DNA of 64,000 nucleotides from Sycobia sp. Sy_11. Taxonomy: Eukaryota > Arthropoda > Insecta > Hymenoptera > Epichrysomallidae. Below are positions 38,729 to 51,019 of the stretch, one piece after another. The stretch spans positions 372,001 to 436,000 of the forward strand of contig JACCIC010000225.1 in the NCBI GenBank assembly GCA_018907035.1, written 5' to 3'. Positions within the stretch are counted from its first letter, which is position 1; each line of letters begins with the position of its first letter. Position numbers and translations under genes: made by a program. The notes beneath the pieces are model-generated. The model saw only the letters and a list, made by a program, of their open reading frames with translations, had not been told where the DNA came from and searched no databases.

Positions 38729-39809
38729 TTAGGAGACCAACTTAATTTTGGACTTTCACGTTTAGATGGCGATATACTATAAGTAGTACGAAAATTCAGA
38801 TGTGTCGGATCTACTACTTATCTTTTAGTTTTGATATTTACCAATAAAATCCAGTGAACAGGCGCCATCATTTCTGTAAACAGTGTAGCAGAAACTTATC
38901 GATTGCTTCGAAAATGTTATGACGAACAAGCTGCATCGCTTACAACATGTAGAGAGTGGTTTCATCGGTTTGGAAGTGAAGATACTGGTGTTAATGACAA
39001 CGAACGTTCTAGACTACCGAAAAAATTGGAAGATAGTTAGAATTGCAAGCATTAGTTAGGAGTCAATGACAGAGCAGTTGGCAAACGTTTACATGCGATG
39101 GGAAAGATTGATAAAAAAGTAAAATGGATGCCACACGATTGGACCGAAAGTGCCATTATAAATCAATACAACGTCGCACTCTCTTTGCTTTCCAGGCAAA
39201 AAAAGAAAAGTTTTCTGTGGCGCATTGTGACTGGTGTTGTTTGGGATGGTCTACTGTGACAATCCTAAACGCAAAAAGTCATAAGTGGACACAGGCCAAG
39301 CGTCTACATCGACATCAAAACGAAACATCCACGGTCAAAAGGTAATGCTGTGAATTTGGTGCAACGAACAGAATGTGTTGTACTACGAGCTGCTAAAACC
39401 GAAAGAAATCATCACTGCTGAGGTATAAAAATGCCAACTGAATCATTTGCAACAGAAATTGATTGAACATAGATCAGCAAACGCGAGCGAATAGGATGAG
39501 AAGTGTTGCTGTACCCAGCATACTCGCCAGACATAGCGCCTTCTGATTACCACCTATTCAAATCGATGCAGCACGACCTCCTTGATACGCACTTCCGACA
39601 TGTTCAAGAAGTGCAAGAATTTGTGGATGATGAATCGCCTCGAAACCGCAACGTTCTTTCGCTACGGTATCGCCATATTGCCAGAAAGATGGGGAAAAGT
39701 AGTAGAAAATGATGGAAACTATTTTGATTAAGCTAACGTCTATCCATTTTCCATCATAAATGTCCTTTTTCCGTTAAAAAAAAAATCGGAACCTAAGTTT
39801 CCCTTCTAA
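38729..39809 (+). mobile_element. Internally deleted mariner (Tc1/mariner) element with TIRs and TA duplication
   Basis: It starts TTAGGAGACCAACTTA and ends with the reverse complement of TTAGAAGGGAAACTTAGG, an imperfect terminal inverted repeat, and is flanked by TA on both sides. At 1081 bp it is shorter than a full mariner (about 1.3 kb). Transposase remnants in several frames include SLTTCREWFHRFGSED in the N-terminal domain and YSPDIAPSDYHLFKSMQHDL around the last acidic residue of the catalytic site. Several stops and frame breaks make it non-autonomous. Confidence 0.85.
39503..39712 (+). pseudogene. C-terminal fragment of mariner transposase
   Basis: The open frame carries YPAYSPDIAPSDYHLF, the conserved mariner motif containing the third catalytic Asp, then a C-terminal tail without the rest of the protein in frame. 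Confidence 0.8.
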
Positions 39810-40079
39810 TAATATCTAACGTACTATCTATAATTTGGACATTATAATGCAAACGTAATTAGCAAAACTAAATATTAAGCGTGCATCAATAATATCAAGT
39901 ATACATGCCGATATAACCGATGAAGAATACTCTCACATTCTTAGCTTCAAAAGACAAATGCATTTATTTGGAATGTAAGAAGATTAAGAAAACGAAAAAA
40001 TGAATTTCTCTCCTTATTATCTCAAAAATATACATTTTCATATGCATAGAAGCATGATTTTGAACTGAAACAACGTCGA

Positions 40080-43040
40080 AAATAAACATTAATATCGCTG
40101 ACTTTTTTATTAACCGTAAAGACAGGCTCCATTCAAGAAGACGTGGAATTTTACTATTAATAAGAAAAAATATAGAGTACACAGACTTGAACATTAATTC
40201 TACCAGTCTACTAGTAGAAATGTATAGCATTCGCATCAACAATACCAATTTAAAGATAAGTATAATTGCTTTCTGCAGAACTCCTGGACATATACTATTA
40301 CAAACAAAATGGGATTTTCTTGCAGGGAATGTATAGAATATAGATATTTGCATATTAGTCGGAGACTTTAATACGCATAATGAAATATAGAACTACAAGA
40401 AAGCGAACTCAAACGGCGAAAAATCTCAACGCAGTATAGCTAAGCACGATTTCTTTATACATACACAGATACTAATACTTATGTCAAATTATATAAGGGC
40501 ACTAAATCTAATCTAGATTAATCTAATCTAGATCAACCTTAAATTTCGCAGATAGATACATTTCAAGAAAAAGAATAAGTATTGTAGATTAAATAAGCCC
40601 ACCATTGGTCAATTCATATTTTGAGATCCCCCCAACTTGCAATAATAAAATATTTGTTGATTGGTCCTTCGATTTATTGAATTCAACACTGCTCTTTCTT
40701 CCAAAAATGTCAATTCTACTCCGGAAATTGATGATCTCGATAATGAAATCATTAGTAAACTACCTGTAGCACATCACCTATTACTGTTAGATATGTACAA
40801 TGAAATATATCTAACTGGCTGTTTTCCCGAAAGGTAATAATAATAATAATCCTACGTACATTTTATTGAAAAAGGATTAGCGAAAGTCTGTGCCCCCATT
40901 ACACTAACATTGTATCTTTGTCAATTGTTTGATTCTGTGGTGAAAAATGGACTTCAATGGTGGTGTGAGAGAGTACAGCGAAGTGGTACTCAATAGTCAA
41001 TCTGGATTTAGAACAGGTAAGTCATGTTACAAATGTAGCTATAGAAATTCGCGAAGCATTTATAAGCTGAAAGCCATTATAAGCAATGTTTATAGATTGT
41101 CAAGGTGCATTTGATAATGTAGACTGCAATACATTACTACATAAATTAGCAAAAAAATAGATTCTCTGAAACTTTATTGAAATGTATACACTCTCTAACG
41201 AATGAAAGATTCATATTCACCGACAATTTAGGACAGAACTACCACAATACATAAAAGAGTGCCTCAAGAAGGTGTGCTTAGTCCTTTGTTAAGCACTATA
41301 TACGTTAGACACATTATGTAACATTATGTACACCAAGAAGCGTAAAAAGATCGCAATTGGCCGATGATATTTTTCGAATTTTCACCTGCCGAAAGATTCA
41401 AAAACATCAGCAAAAAAGCTACAGAAACTATTAATAAAAATTTAGCCACTTTAGAACTAAATCTCGTCCCAGATAAAACAATATTGATAAACTTTAATAA
41501 TTTAAATATTACACCAGGCATTATAAAAATATCAATTGGTAATGGTGAAGTAAAATCGAGCGAAAATATACGATTTTTAGAAGTTACATTCGATTATAGA
41601 TTATCATTTATAGATCACGTTAATTACGTAACAAGGAAATGTTCAAAAACGATAAAAATAATAAAATATTAATGCAGCACATGGTGAAGTTCACATCCAG
41701 AGACTCTAATAATCTTTTACAAAAGATTAGTTCGGTCAATTATAGATTACGCAAACTTCATATATGTTTCTTATCAAAAACGATATGTTAAAAAACTCGA
41801 AAAAATTCAATATTGTGCAGTAAGAAAGGCATTGAACTACCGCAACAGCACTCTTACAAACATAATACTCGAAGAGGCAAAACTTCTTACGCTCGAAGAC
41901 AGAGTTAGCTTTCGATGTCATTGTTATATTAGCAAAACACTATCGAATGTAAATTTATTAACAAAAAACGAAAGTTTTAAGTATGTAATCAATAACTATT
42001 GTACAGAGAATAGTACTTATAATCTTTACTCATAAAATTATGAAATCATATGTACAAGAATGCCAATAAACATAACGTTAAGTGACGAAATCAAAGGAGC
42101 GCCCTGCTCCAAACTAATTTTAAACGAATTTTTGCATAAGCAAAAAGCTACTGCTATGTACTTAGATAACAGCAAATCTTAACGTTATATTACTGTAGAA
42201 ACCTCCTACGTATGTTCAGAATTAGAGATAACAAAAAAATCAATAAATAAAAATGCATTGGTATACACAGTCGAATGTTGCGCTATTTTACAAGCACTAG
42301 ACTTAGCCCTAAATATTAGAAATATAAGTTATCTTCTTCTGTCTTATTCATTAAGTGCACTACATAGCCTTAAATCCACAAAGTTTGAAGCTCGAATCAA
42401 TCCACATATTCTATACATAAAAAAAATCTACCCTTTTTAAAAACAACAAACAATACTATAAAATTAATTTGAATACCATCATACATTGGCCTAAATGGCA
42501 ATGAAAGGGCAGATAGATTAGCAAAGGAAGCTACAAACAGCACCCTATTATAAATAATGAATTTACCATATGCTGATTTTTTATGAAAATTATAATATAT
42601 ATACTAGGAACAAAACTAATGTACGTAACGAGGCACAGGCCATACTTTCAATATTTCCCAAATAAAAATAATAAATCCTGGTATACAAATAAAAAAATTA
42701 AAATGCCATGACATAGGTATAATTAACCGATGCCGCTCCAATTATTATAATCTTTCTGAATTACTGGCAACAGTAAAACTGTTAAAAACCTTAAGACCTG
42801 CAAATGCAATTGTAACAAATTTAATAACCAGGATTTAAATCGTGTGATATGTCAATGTCTACTGCACAATATAGAACGATTGCTATTTATTCATAAGCTA
42901 ATGTAAATTAAACTACAATTATCATTGTGCATAAAAACATTTATAGGAAAGCCAAACACCAAGCATGTACATACTTATGTCGATACTTTGAAGAAATTAA
43001 TACCCTTGTATAAAACAAAAAAAATGCGATGATATATGCC
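40080..43040 (+). mobile_element. Decayed APE-type LINE with endonuclease, reverse transcriptase and RNase H
   Basis: Pieces in the order expected for one element: an endonuclease (RRRGILLLIRKNIEYTDLN, then ILVGDFNTHNEI at about 40350), reverse transcriptase remnants including a VPQ..GVLSPLL-like block near 41255 and QLADDI at about 41356, an open piece at 41364-41672, RT/connection pieces at 41700-42035, and an RNase H-like segment (YTVECCAILQALDLAL near 42258, SLSALHSLKS). NGNERADRLAKEAT at about 42500 is the last RNase H motif. Many stops and frameshifts are present. APE plus RNase H suggests the I-like group, but the clade is uncertain. It begins about 270 bp after the mariner. Confidence 0.85.
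41364..41672 (+). pseudogene. LINE reverse transcriptase fragment
   Basis: The frame follows the ADD motif and contains KTILINFNN and VTFDYRLSFIDHVNYV, matching the region of non-LTR reverse transcriptases where the pattern K(T)..(I/V)-F and LG..D..L.F..H is found. Confidence 0.75.
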
Positions 43041-43100
43041 AATATATTCACTATATGCAATTATTAAACAATGTAAATATTAATGTATATAGCTAAATAA

Positions 43101-43200
43101 GGCCTACGATCGCTCGATCACTAGAGCGAAGGACTAGTAACTTGGTGATCCGAGTTCAAATCCCGGTCTTGGCGGATTAACACAAGCACCACTGAAATAA
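43101..43200 (+). mobile_element. tRNA-like SINE head after the LINE
   Basis: TCGCTCGATCACTAGAGCGA forms a D-arm-like segment. GGACTAGTAAC resembles an anticodon arm (AGT, Thr-like), and GAGTTCAAATCCCGGTC is a B-box. The acceptor stem pairs badly, so a functional tRNA is unlikely. It may be a SINE that used the nearby LINE. Confidence 0.5.
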
Positions 43201-43292
43201 TTAACATGTGCTTTATTTAAAAACACATCGTAGACCTCCGTCGCTGATTAGCACCGGTATTTGGAAGCATAAATAGAGCGACGATTATATAT

Positions 43293-43293
43293 G

Positions 43294-43346
<53 letters not shown>

Positions 43347-43360
43347 AGTGTGTGTGTGTT
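43293..43360. repeat. (TA)n and (GT)n microsatellite
   Basis: About 21 TA units followed by a GT-rich run. Confidence 0.9.
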
Positions 43361-45019
43361 AATTAATAGATTCTATTAATTAACATATATAATCTTATGC
43401 CCCGGGCCTTATGGGTATTAAATACGTCTCTGCATATACCGAACGATGTATTTCATTATTGTACCCTATTTACTGTATTAATTCTTTATATATATCTTAA
43501 TTATTTTTTTAATCGACTATAAGGAAAAACAATTGAGTTATAAAACGCGCGTACTTTATCTGTTTGGTAGAAATAAGTTTGTAGGATAAACGCATGTATC
43601 CATGTCAACATTTCATAATCCACTTCAAGTTTATTTCTGCTATCTAAAACTAAAAGATCACGCTATTTTTGTACGGTTAATTGTATAAACTTTATTCCGT
43701 TTTTTTTATCAAAAAAAATTGAGTGATATATGTGTATATACATGTACGTCAATTCGAATTCTTAAGTGGAAATTATAGCAATCACAATCTTGTTTACAAT
43801 CGGTGACAATTTAAATAACACTGTCGACATTGCTTTTCAATATCAGAATTCGCTATAACAGTGTTCATCATCGGAGGATCATCTTTCGAAAATGTTAAAA
43901 TACTTGATCGCACTCTTTATTATATCATCTTGTGATTCAACACTTTATAATGCGTAACGTATTAAAATTTTTTATAGCCATAATATTAGTCGGAAATATG
44001 CAGAAGCTATGAAAAAATATCTGAATATTTTATTGATCCGAAAGTTACAAATTATTACAGTAATTAACAGAATTATAATTTACAGTCATTAATAGTATTT
44101 ACCTATATGGTAATATATATTTGTATTTATAATTATAAAATTATAAAATTACATACAAGCTTAATCTATAATAAAACTAATAATATGAATGTAAATAATC
44201 CATGTAAATTATACTAAAATAATTTGTATTACATAAAATTAATTATGAAATTAAATCATTAGATTACTAATATTTAACTACAAAGATTTCCTGCAAATAA
44301 AATTAATATATCTACTAAGTACTCACTTACAAAGAAAACAGTAAAATTGATTTTATATGTTCCAAACATAAAAAGTTAATATTATTTTTATATAATAATA
44401 ACCGGAAATAGTTTTTGGTCTAGTTTCTCAATTTACTTCCTAATAATAATTAATTAATTTAGAATAAATAGGTTGAAATAAATACCAGGATAAAAAAGAA
44501 TATATCAGGACAGACAATAGATAGCGAATAACTAGAATTTTCTTCAGATCTTTCAATTTTAATAAAAACAAGAAAATAACGTCTTCTTCGAAAAAATATT
44601 AATATAAAAAGAATAGATAAGACAAATAAAAAGATGTAATTATTAACGTCGCTCTTGATCGAGTCATTTTCTGCCTGTACATGTACTAACATTTAACATT
44701 TTACACATATTACTGTATTTAGTTTCATTGTTTGCAAAATGTACACAAGACAATGAAAACTTATATAAAATAGAATATTAATTAAATGAAATTCATTTGT
44801 TTAAAAAAGAAGAATTACATTATAATTAATTGATTTATAAGTTAATGTTCGAAAATATCAAACTTATTTCATTAAATATTATTATATGCATGTTTCATTC
44901 TCCATATATAATATAAGTATATATAATTATTTATATAAATAAATTGTTTATTTTTTTATTCTTTGATGTTTGTTTTATAACAAACTTTAATTAGCAACTA
45001 ATGTTGATAAACTTAAAAG

Positions 45020-45260
45020 TAATCGGTTTTTTACCAACTTCGAAAAACAAAGACGTACTCAATTCGACGCATTCTTTTTTTCTGTTAGACCAGTGATAAC
45101 TTGGAAAGTGATGGACCGATTTGAATAAATCTTATTTCAAACAAAAGAGAATTTTTTGGCAGTGCTCCATTTTCATATGTACAGTACGTCTTTCAAATAT
45201 GCACAATGACGCATAATACAAAAAGATTTGCAGAGTTTCCGTTATCCAATGTAAGCCAGG
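45020..45260 (+). repeat. Candidate dispersed insect repeat
   Basis: ACCAACTTCGAAAAACAAAG, CTCAATTCGAC, then GTGATGGACCGATTTGAATA resemble a repeat I recall as widespread in insect genomes. The match is from memory and its type is not known to me. Confidence 0.35.
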
Positions 45261-46298
45261 TTATAGTCAGTAAAATTAGATCACGAGAGCGGCGGGTAAC
45301 ATACCAGAAAATTTGATACTTTTTTACGAACTATAACAAATTGTACACTTCAATGATGAAAAATGATTGTTTAACGAGCTTCCTGTCATGATAGTTAATT
45401 ATAATTAACCTGATAGCTATGTAAATAATACAAATTATCAGTAAAACTTATAAAATCCGACAGGATTCGTAAACAAAAGATATGAAGAAATGATCCTATA
45501 CATGCCTGCATGTGTCTTTAAGGTCTCGTTAGTATTTTCAAACGCGTGTACATTATTTATCAGATATTTATTAAATATGAATGAATTAGATTGTGAGTCA
45601 CTGTGTATTTTTTATGTAAAATGCATAAAAATTAAAATGCTGATACAATTGTGTGTTAAATTATGAAAACTTTTCTTAATTTCGTCGATCCGAACGTATT
45701 CAATATTTTCAAAACTTTAAAGGGAACGTATATATTTATTTATTTAAGTTCTTTTTTTTTATTAAGTTCTGTTTATAAACCAAGAAGCTGATCAACGACC
45801 TTGATTATTATATATGCTATTATTAAAGTACGAATTGAAATTTCAAAAATGTTCAAAAAATATTATGTTATATTAGCATTTTCACATTTGAATTTCTGAT
45901 TACAAGTTAACTTTAAAATTCATTCATTCATTTTTAAATAATGAAGGTCATGAAAACTCAGACATTTTAATTTATAATAATATTCATATTATTCAATATG
46001 TAAGTTATTTATTTTCTAATATTTTAACGAGTAATTTAACATATGATAAATCATGTGATGAATCACGCCAAATCGTCATTTAATATATCATATAATTAAT
46101 TATATAATAAATAATATGGTTTTTTCGCCATGGCTGATAATGTATACATTTTTTTAGAAAAATAATGTCCGTTTTCTGGATTTCAAATTGCATTTTTTGA
46201 AAAAATATCTTCATTTGCCTGAATATTCATTTGCATTTTTCAAAAAAGTAATTTTTTCAATAGACAATGCAATATTCTATCATAATATTGGAATCTTG

Positions 46299-46300
<2 letters not shown>

Positions 46301-46359
<59 letters not shown>
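46301..46359. repeat. (TA)n microsatellite
   Basis: About 29 TA units. Confidence 0.95.
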
Positions 46360-46361
<2 letters not shown>

Positions 46362-47474
46362 TTAAGTAGCGTCGACGATGATAATGTTAAGGTACTCATA
46401 TATATTTAGATGTTCCATATTTTTATTTTTCTTAGACAATGAGCGCCATGTATTTTACCTTTCTACTTGTTTTTAACTACTATGCTGCTTATCTTTTTAT
46501 GAGATTTAAGTATTTCATATTTTTCTTCAAAACTTCATAGTTTTACCCTCTGTTCATATTTCAATCCTTCCTAATCCGGAAATAATTAGAATATTTTATG
46601 GCATCTATTTAGTGGATTCAGTTTTTATTCTGGCAGAGTTAAAGATTTTGTTCTATCGTGCGTACATGGGTGTACGTGTGGGTGTGTGTAGGCATATGTT
46701 TGTATCTAAAATTTCCAAAAAAAGCTCAATTACCATGGATTAGTGTACGTCTACCTTAAGTCCTTATTCTATTCCAAAAGAATATAGAGTACATTATTAC
46801 TTATAAATTAGTATATTCCTCTATTTAAGTAAGGGTTTTCAGAAGCGTCTTACAAGTTTAAATTATTTGATTTTATAAATTGTGCAATTAAGTTCTCTAC
46901 CTTCACATATATGACTAAAACTTAAAAATAAGTAATAATTCAATGGATATATGACAAAAAATACTTTGTTCGAAATGGAATAGAATCCAAGGATACTACC
47001 ATATAGGATGTTAATATATGTAAGATCTATCGACAAGTCAAGATTTAGATCTACGCAGAAACTTATTCTACATACTTTAGTATTCATTTGCTCTTGAGTT
47101 AGATCGACGAGGAGGTATTTTTTCAAAAGTAAAATAATTTCTGTCAAAAACTGTATAAGAAAATACTTTATTTTAAATACAAAATATTATTATATACAAG
47201 TAAAAACTGTTTCATTCCTCGTATTCATATGATTTTTCGTCAATTTTCATAAGTCCCATATAAATCATAATGACCTTTTGATCCTTTTTTCTCAAAAACT
47301 AAACCCATCGTTCATGTTCTTCTTTTTGTTGATCGAAAGATTATTATTTAGTGTACTTTATAGTATATGTTTTCTTTTTATACTGAGCATAGGTACTTTT
47401 TGTACTCGCTTAGAACCTCCTTGAGAGGGTGTTGGAGTATAAACGGATGCCGGTAACTCATAACAAGAGAACTG

Positions 47475-47720
47475 TTAACATGATCTTAATTTTTGAGCGA
47501 CTTTGTCGTGTTGTTGCCATCTTATCTCACCTTTGATCCGATATTTACTCGATTGATTGGTTGTTTCGGGTTCGTAAACGTAGATCCAAGTCTCATTTTC
47601 CGTAATGATACGTTTCATGATCGGATGATCGTCCGAAATAATCTTTTCGCAGATATTAATCCGACTCTTTCTTCCAAAAAATTGAGTATTTTTGATACCC
47701 ATAGATACTTGTGTTGTCTC
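47475..47720 (-). pseudogene. Mariner transposase fragment
   Basis: Contains DDHPIMKRIITENETWIYVY and SSKYRIKGEIR, the mariner region around the first catalytic Asp. The usual GDETW reads ENETW, so that Asp is lost. No terminal repeats were found. It differs from the mariners at 38.7 and 61.7 kb. Confidence 0.75.
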
Positions 47721-48248
47721 GTCTGAGATCCAAAATGTAAGTTACAATGATTTGAGCCGATCAAAAAGAAATTAACACAGATCGGCAAGGTCTCTAACTG
47801 TCAAAACAAATCTCTCAAATACTAACGAATATTTTGACGTAAAATGTAACTAAGATGTGAGTAATAATACTAACAACTTCTAGGGGAAAAAGCAAAATAA
47901 ATTTTATAATGTAACCAAATTATTTTAATAATTATCACATTTGAATGCTTTTCTGTCTCTTAATTAGTTTTCATAAAATTCATATTCCAAGAAAAATGCC
48001 AATAAGATTGTAAATGATCCTCAGTTCTCAATAATAATTTAGTATTATTATTGAGTATTATTAAATCCATATATCTGGTAAAATTTATTATATAGAAATA
48101 ATATAGCAGAATAATTTTTATTCTAATTTGTGTTTTAACTTTTTTCGAAGTTTTGACATAATTATCGTTTAATTATACTGCATTTATGAGATTACATTCT
48201 AAAAAAATTTCTATAAATAATAATAAATTCATAATTATTAATATTTAG

Positions 48249-48786
48249 TCCTATAGGAACTTATCATGGATTGGTCTTATCTCAACGTGCTCCTGGAGCT
48301 GCGTATAATTTTCTACGACAAACCACGGACAGAGATGATGTAATTAGATTTTTGTCGGATTATTGGGATGTATTAATTCCAAACAGGTGGATTATAGATG
48401 AGTTACGATCTTATAGAATTAGCAGAAGTGGTCAATGTACAACGTTAAAATATTGTAAATTTGGTGGAGAATTCCTTTCGTACATAACTGAGCTACCGCC
48501 TGAACCTTTACGATTGGTACTAAATTCAATTTGGCCTGCTATATTTACAAATGATGAAAATAATCAAATTTGGCGAAAAGCATATGATCAGTATGGAACC
48601 TGTATTGATTACCCTCCAAAAGGTTACTTTGAAAGAGCTAGAACACTCCTGAATGATAATAATATAGGAGAAATACTTGATAGAGCTCAAATTTATCCAG
48701 GGAGAAAGTACAAATTAAAAAACATCAACAAATCCATTATGCGTACTTTAAAAAAAAATCCTCACATAAAATGTCTACCAGCTGAG
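48249..48786 (+). CDS. RNase T2-like exon (CAS I and CAS II regions)
   Basis: The acceptor TTAATATTTAG precedes T-CCT-ATA-GGA; the first base completes a codon from an unseen exon. There are 179 further codons, all open. It carries both degenerate active-site segments and the cysteines of the core fold. Confidence 0.75.
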
Positions 48787-48997
48787 GTAAAGTTAGATTT
48801 CCATATATTATTTAATTAAGTTTTTTATGTGGTTAATAATTTCTGTTTGGTTCCCATTTTAGAACAATCATGAACAGTATCTTTTTGAAGTTCAGCTATG
48901 CTTTAATAAAAACGACAAATTAATAAACTGTGAATGTCCAGTAGATGGGTTGTGTGATCCAAACAAAGATATTTTTTATCCAGGAAATTCAATTTAA
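48249..48997 (+). CDS. RNase T2-fold protein with all catalytic residues replaced (5' exon not found)
   Basis: Exons are 48249-48786 and 48863-48997, separated by a 76-base GT-AG intron (GAG|GTAAAG, TTCCCATTTTAG). The frame is continuous to a TAA at 48995-48997. Family marks in order: HGLVLSQRAPGA for the first strand (usually ..LVL..QWPG..C), RWIIDELRS where CAS I is normally IHGLWP, SGQCTTLKYCKFGGEF, SIWPAIF, IWRKAYDQYGTC where CAS II is normally FW.HEW.KHGTC, YFERARTLL, KKNPHIKCLPAE, and EVQLCFNK near the end. CAS I His is Asp, and CAS II His, Glu, Lys and His are Lys, Ala, Gln and Tyr, so no RNase activity is expected. RNase T2 proteins are secreted or lysosomal. The first strand lies at the start of the visible exon, so the signal peptide must be on an upstream exon. 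AATAAA near 49115 may end the transcript. Confidence 0.75.
48863..48997 (+). CDS. RNase T2-like last exon
   Basis: 45 codons including the stop. It encodes YLFEVQLCFNKNDKLINCEC, matching the final strand (L.EV.LCF....) that ends RNase T2 proteins, then a short Cys/Pro-containing tail. Confidence 0.75.
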   Translation, partial: NNHEQYLFEVQLCFNKNDKLINCECPVDGLCDPNKDIFYPGNSI

Positions 48998-50209
48998 TTT
49001 TTTGTTCTCATAAATATAAAGCTATCTATAGACAATTATTTTTCTATAAACAAGATTACAGTGTTTAGAAAATTGTTTCGTTCAATCGCAAACAATGAAA
49101 TTTGTTAAATAAATTATATCAGTTATTCACATGAAATATTTGCAAATATATTTTTTATTTTTTATAAAAAATCATCTTTGATTTAATTTTTTGGCACCTT
49201 GGCTCTGATTAAATTCGATTTTTTCATTAGAAAATATAGGTATTTTTTTATTTTCTCTGCATTGTTTTCAATAAAATAATTAAATGAAAATAATGAGTAT
49301 TTTTATTTTATTTATTTACTTAAAATCACATTTATAATTAATGTCAATAATATTAACTAGTCAATTAGCGACTATTATAATGTGTTCAAATGATATAAAA
49401 TATACGATACTGAATATATCGGCAATATTATATTATACATACATTAATGGTTTACAATTGGTGAATAAGATTTGTGTTATTTTAAATTTAGGAATGTTAT
49501 TTTAAATGGAAGGAAATTCTCAAAAAACTAAATATAACAGTCTGTTCGCGGCATTTGCACTCCGTATGTGCAAGGCGAGAAAAGGGAAAAAGAGAATTCA
49601 TATTAATAGAAAATAGAAGCTCTCTTAATCTTCTCGTTAAGCATTCTTGCACGTACAGAGAAATTTGGTGTGCAGATGCGCCTGCTATCATAAACAGCAG
49701 TATAGCGGTTGACCCTTCGGCGGGGGGGGGGTGGATCCAAATGAAGGTTTGGATCTACACGCGGACTCTTGGTGGCAGTGTGGGACACAATGGATATAAA
49801 AAGTGACCGAGAAGAGTGGGATGTTTGTACTCTTTTCGAACCTTTACGGAGAAATGAACAGAGTGTCAGTTTTAGTATCTTTCTTGTGCTTTAGCTGTGA
49901 GTTTGTCGTGTCGCTCCGCATATGATTTCGGGTGTGCTGTCGATCGCATATTCATCGTCTTGAGAATCTGCGCTTAAGTGTGTTACGAAATCGATATAAA
50001 CTGTAAATAGGCGATATCATCAACGCAGCAAGTGTAGAGAACGTCCTCACGTCTCTAGGCGTTTCATGTCTCATTTATTGTGCCCTCAGTTCGGCAAACA
50101 CGGCGGTGTCGCAGTGTGCAATCCGAGACGTCGGTGCTGCAACGCGCTTAGAAGTGTGTAGGAACACCTATCTGCTCGACTGATGATAGACGCCCAGCTG
50201 GTAGACGAA

Positions 50210-50211
<2 letters not shown>

Positions 50212-50261
<50 letters not shown>
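50212..50261. repeat. (CT)n microsatellite
   Basis: About 24 CT units. Confidence 0.95.
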
Positions 50262-50264
<3 letters not shown>

Positions 50265-50453
50265 GTCTTCTTCGTCGAATGGCCACTTTAAATAATGTAT
50301 TTTAAAAAGCGATCTTTTGTTATTAGCTATATGCATATAGTTTACCATTTTGTGTATGAATGTTTATGTATGTGTGCGTGTTGTGATTCCCATACTTTAT
50401 CGTAGTATTTAAGTGAGTATTGTATTTATTTATATCGTATTATAATATGTTAG

Positions 50454-50527
50454 CTCACTGGTATTTATAAGGCTTTTCCCCCACTTACGACTGGGGTTTT
50501 TTATGCTGGCTAAATACCAGTTGTGAG
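50454..50527. repeat. Hairpin-forming inverted repeat
   Basis: Arm CTCACTGGTATTTA (50454-50467) pairs with TAAATACCAGTTGTGAG (50511-50527) apart from a bulge. The loop itself holds a CCCCC/GGGG inner pairing. Confidence 0.65.
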
Positions 50528-51019
50528 ATTTTAGTAATTAAATAAGTTTTTTTATAACTATTGGTATATTATTTATAAATATCACACCCCTCCTATCTTC
50601 CATTTATGTATTGGAAATTATAATATTTTACTAGATTTTCAGGTAAGACATACTTATATTTTCATTAACTTTGCGCGTCGTATAATTCAATTTATTTTAA
50701 ATAGTAAAAACACAGTCGATTGATTTATTTATTAGTTTTAGATCATTAAAACCGAGAAGATATTTGCATTCTGTTATTAATGCTATTATGTTCAAAAAGA
50801 TATAAAAAAACAACATTTTCCCCTAATTATCCTCTTCTCAAAAATAAAATTGATTGAATTCGTTCTTTGTTAGAAGTACATATATTATTAACTTCTATCT
50901 TTTAAATATTTGAAACTAAACAAAAATATATATTTGATGGTTGATTTGCATAAACTATATATTTATATATTTTAATGGAATAGCTTTGTTTCACCTTTCG
51001 ATTTCTTATTTAAATTACT

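Larger units (their letters stand above)
43361..47470. other. AT-rich sequence, no gene seen
   Basis: Contains the candidate dispersed repeat and a (TA)n run at 46301-46359. The small open frames look random. Confidence 0.45.
49500..50600 (+). other. Promoter- or LTR-like sequence with TATA box, (CT)n tract and hairpin
   Basis: GATATAAAAAG at about 49793 is a strong TATA box match. TCAGTT-type initiator candidates follow at 49866 and 50087, both further away than usual. A (CT)n tract lies at 50212-50261 and a hairpin at 50454-50527. No open frame follows, and no second copy was found in the window. It could be a solo LTR of another retrotransposon or a gene promoter. Confidence 0.25.

Noticed and set aside
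39964..40353. 129-codon minus-strand open frame
   Set aside because: It is antisense to the LINE endonuclease remnants, which are recognisable on the plus strand.
43101..43175. Functional tRNA-Thr gene
   Set aside because: B-box and anticodon-like arms are present, but the acceptor stem pairs badly and the anticodon stem is mismatched; a SINE head fits better.
48265..48273. HGL near the start of the RNase T2-like exon as the CAS I active site
   Set aside because: It lies too far from the GGEF and CAS II blocks. The segment RWIIDELRS fits the CAS I position, and HGLVLSQ fits the first strand instead.
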